Shown here in pieces: positions 63,680 to 64,000 of a stretch of DNA of 64,000 bases. The DNA is from Sphingomonas sp. LHG3406-1 (GTDB lineage Bacteria; Pseudomonadota; Alphaproteobacteria; Sphingomonadales; Sphingomonadaceae). Location of the stretch: contig NZ_CP069128.1 in the NCBI RefSeq assembly GCF_029637485.1, positions 930,001 through 994,000 on the forward strand, read 5' to 3'. The stretch's first letter is position 1; every line of letters starts with the position of its first letter. The notes beneath the pieces were generated by a model that ran no database searches, was not told the DNA's origin, and saw only the letters and a program-made list of their open reading frames with translations. The translations under genes and the position numbers were made by a program.

Positions 63680-64000
63680 ATGAAGACTTTCCGCCGCCTG
63701 TCCAAGTCGAAGTTCGGCACCGGCATCCTGATCCTCTTCCTGCTGCTGATCCTCGCCAGCTTCGCGGTCGCCGACATCGCCAACTTCAGCACCGGCGGCG
63801 GATCGCTGCCGCAGAATACGCTGGCCAAGGTCGGCAAGGTCGAACTGACCGCGGCCGAGCTCGACCAAGCGATGCAGCGGCGCCTGACGCAGGTCCGCCA
63901 GCAGAACCCACAGGCGACCTATGCCGATCTTGCCGGCGACTTCGACGCCATCGTCGATGCCCTGATCCAGGAGCGGACGCTGTGGGCCTATGCCCGCAAG
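63680..64000 (+). CDS. PpiD/SurA-type peptidyl-prolyl isomerase, N-terminal part (cut by window end)
   Basis: 107 codons to the end of the window, still open. A basic N-terminus (MKTFRRLSKSKFGTG) and one membrane helix (ILILFLLLILASFAVADIA) are followed by the SurA_N-like chaperone region (VGKVELTAAELDQAMQRRLT; AIVDALIQERTLWAYARK). This is the layout of PpiD, a periplasmic foldase anchored in the inner membrane at the Sec exit. Beside secG this fits well. Confidence 0.82.
   Translation, partial: MKTFRRLSKSKFGTGILILFLLLILASFAVADIANFSTGGGSLPQNTLAKVGKVELTAAELDQAMQRRLTQVRQQNPQATYADLAGDFDAIVDALIQERTLWAYARK

Overview
This window looks like chromosomal DNA of a sphingomonad (Alphaproteobacteria, Sphingomonadales). 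That assignment is inferred from high GC, the gene content (TonB-dependent receptor, full type II secretion locus, TamA/TamB pair, exosortase-A-type ligase and decarboxylase) and sphingomonad-style palindromic intergenic repeats. No rRNA or CRISPR array was seen. There is one tRNA gene.

Layout. (1) 1-422: 3' end of a TonB-dependent receptor. (2) 530-12138: a complete type II secretion locus, gspC-D-E-F-G-H-I-J-K-L-M-N-O, almost every junction translationally coupled by 1-29 nt overlaps. (3) 12272-18920: a TamA-like outer-membrane barrel, the giant TamB and a small lipoprotein. (4) 18950-21363, minus strand: an ABC ATPase and an ABC-2 permease.

(5) About 21.6-41.3 kb: a genomic island of roughly 19.7 kb inserted at the 3' end of a tRNA-Val(GAC) gene. 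The intact tRNA and its terminator lie at 41240-41356. A direct duplicate of the tRNA 3' part plus terminator lies at 21596-21684. Copies of a 9-bp CACCCGGAT motif, several in 11-bp register, sit just inside both ends and look like recombinase arm sites. Only a short C-terminal relic of a tyrosine integrase survives (32964-33116), so the island is probably not self-mobile. Its cargo falls into modules: (a) debris of three truncated genes (21953-23636); (b) a sulfide/persulfide detoxification operon behind an SqrR/BigR-type ArsR repressor with a palindromic operator (23633-30014: ArsR, persulfide dioxygenase, two YeeE/YedE-type membrane proteins, DUF442-type sulfurtransferase, type II SQR, TauE/SafE exporter, TlpA-like thioredoxin, second persulfide dioxygenase); (c) a mercury-type module (30350-32843: MerA-like flavoprotein without HMA domain, MerR regulator with a 19-bp-spacer promoter, MerT-like transporter, GDCCVxC protein); (d) an efflux module (33457-40719: MCE/MlaD-like protein, outer-membrane factor, EmrB-like MFS pump, EmrA-like adaptor, and divergently a MarR regulator and an ABC1/UbiB-like kinase).

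(6) 41410-64000: ordinary chromosome. It holds accA, xerD, a large secreted protein of unknown function, aroK-aroB, a Kef-type antiporter, an Fe-S scaffold-like protein, cysS-cvpA, radA, an alpha/beta hydrolase, an exosortase-A-type decarboxylase/ligase/acyl-carrier-protein set, a soluble chemotaxis-like signalling protein, trxB, a Cys/His-rich peptide, a glutaredoxin-MauE fusion, pyrG, secG, tpiA and the start of a PpiD/SurA-type foldase.

The best candidates for something not well described are the MCE-OMF-EmrBA // MarR-ABC1-kinase module, the combination of sulfide oxidation, mercury handling and efflux on one tRNA-Val element, and the element's own att/arm-site architecture.
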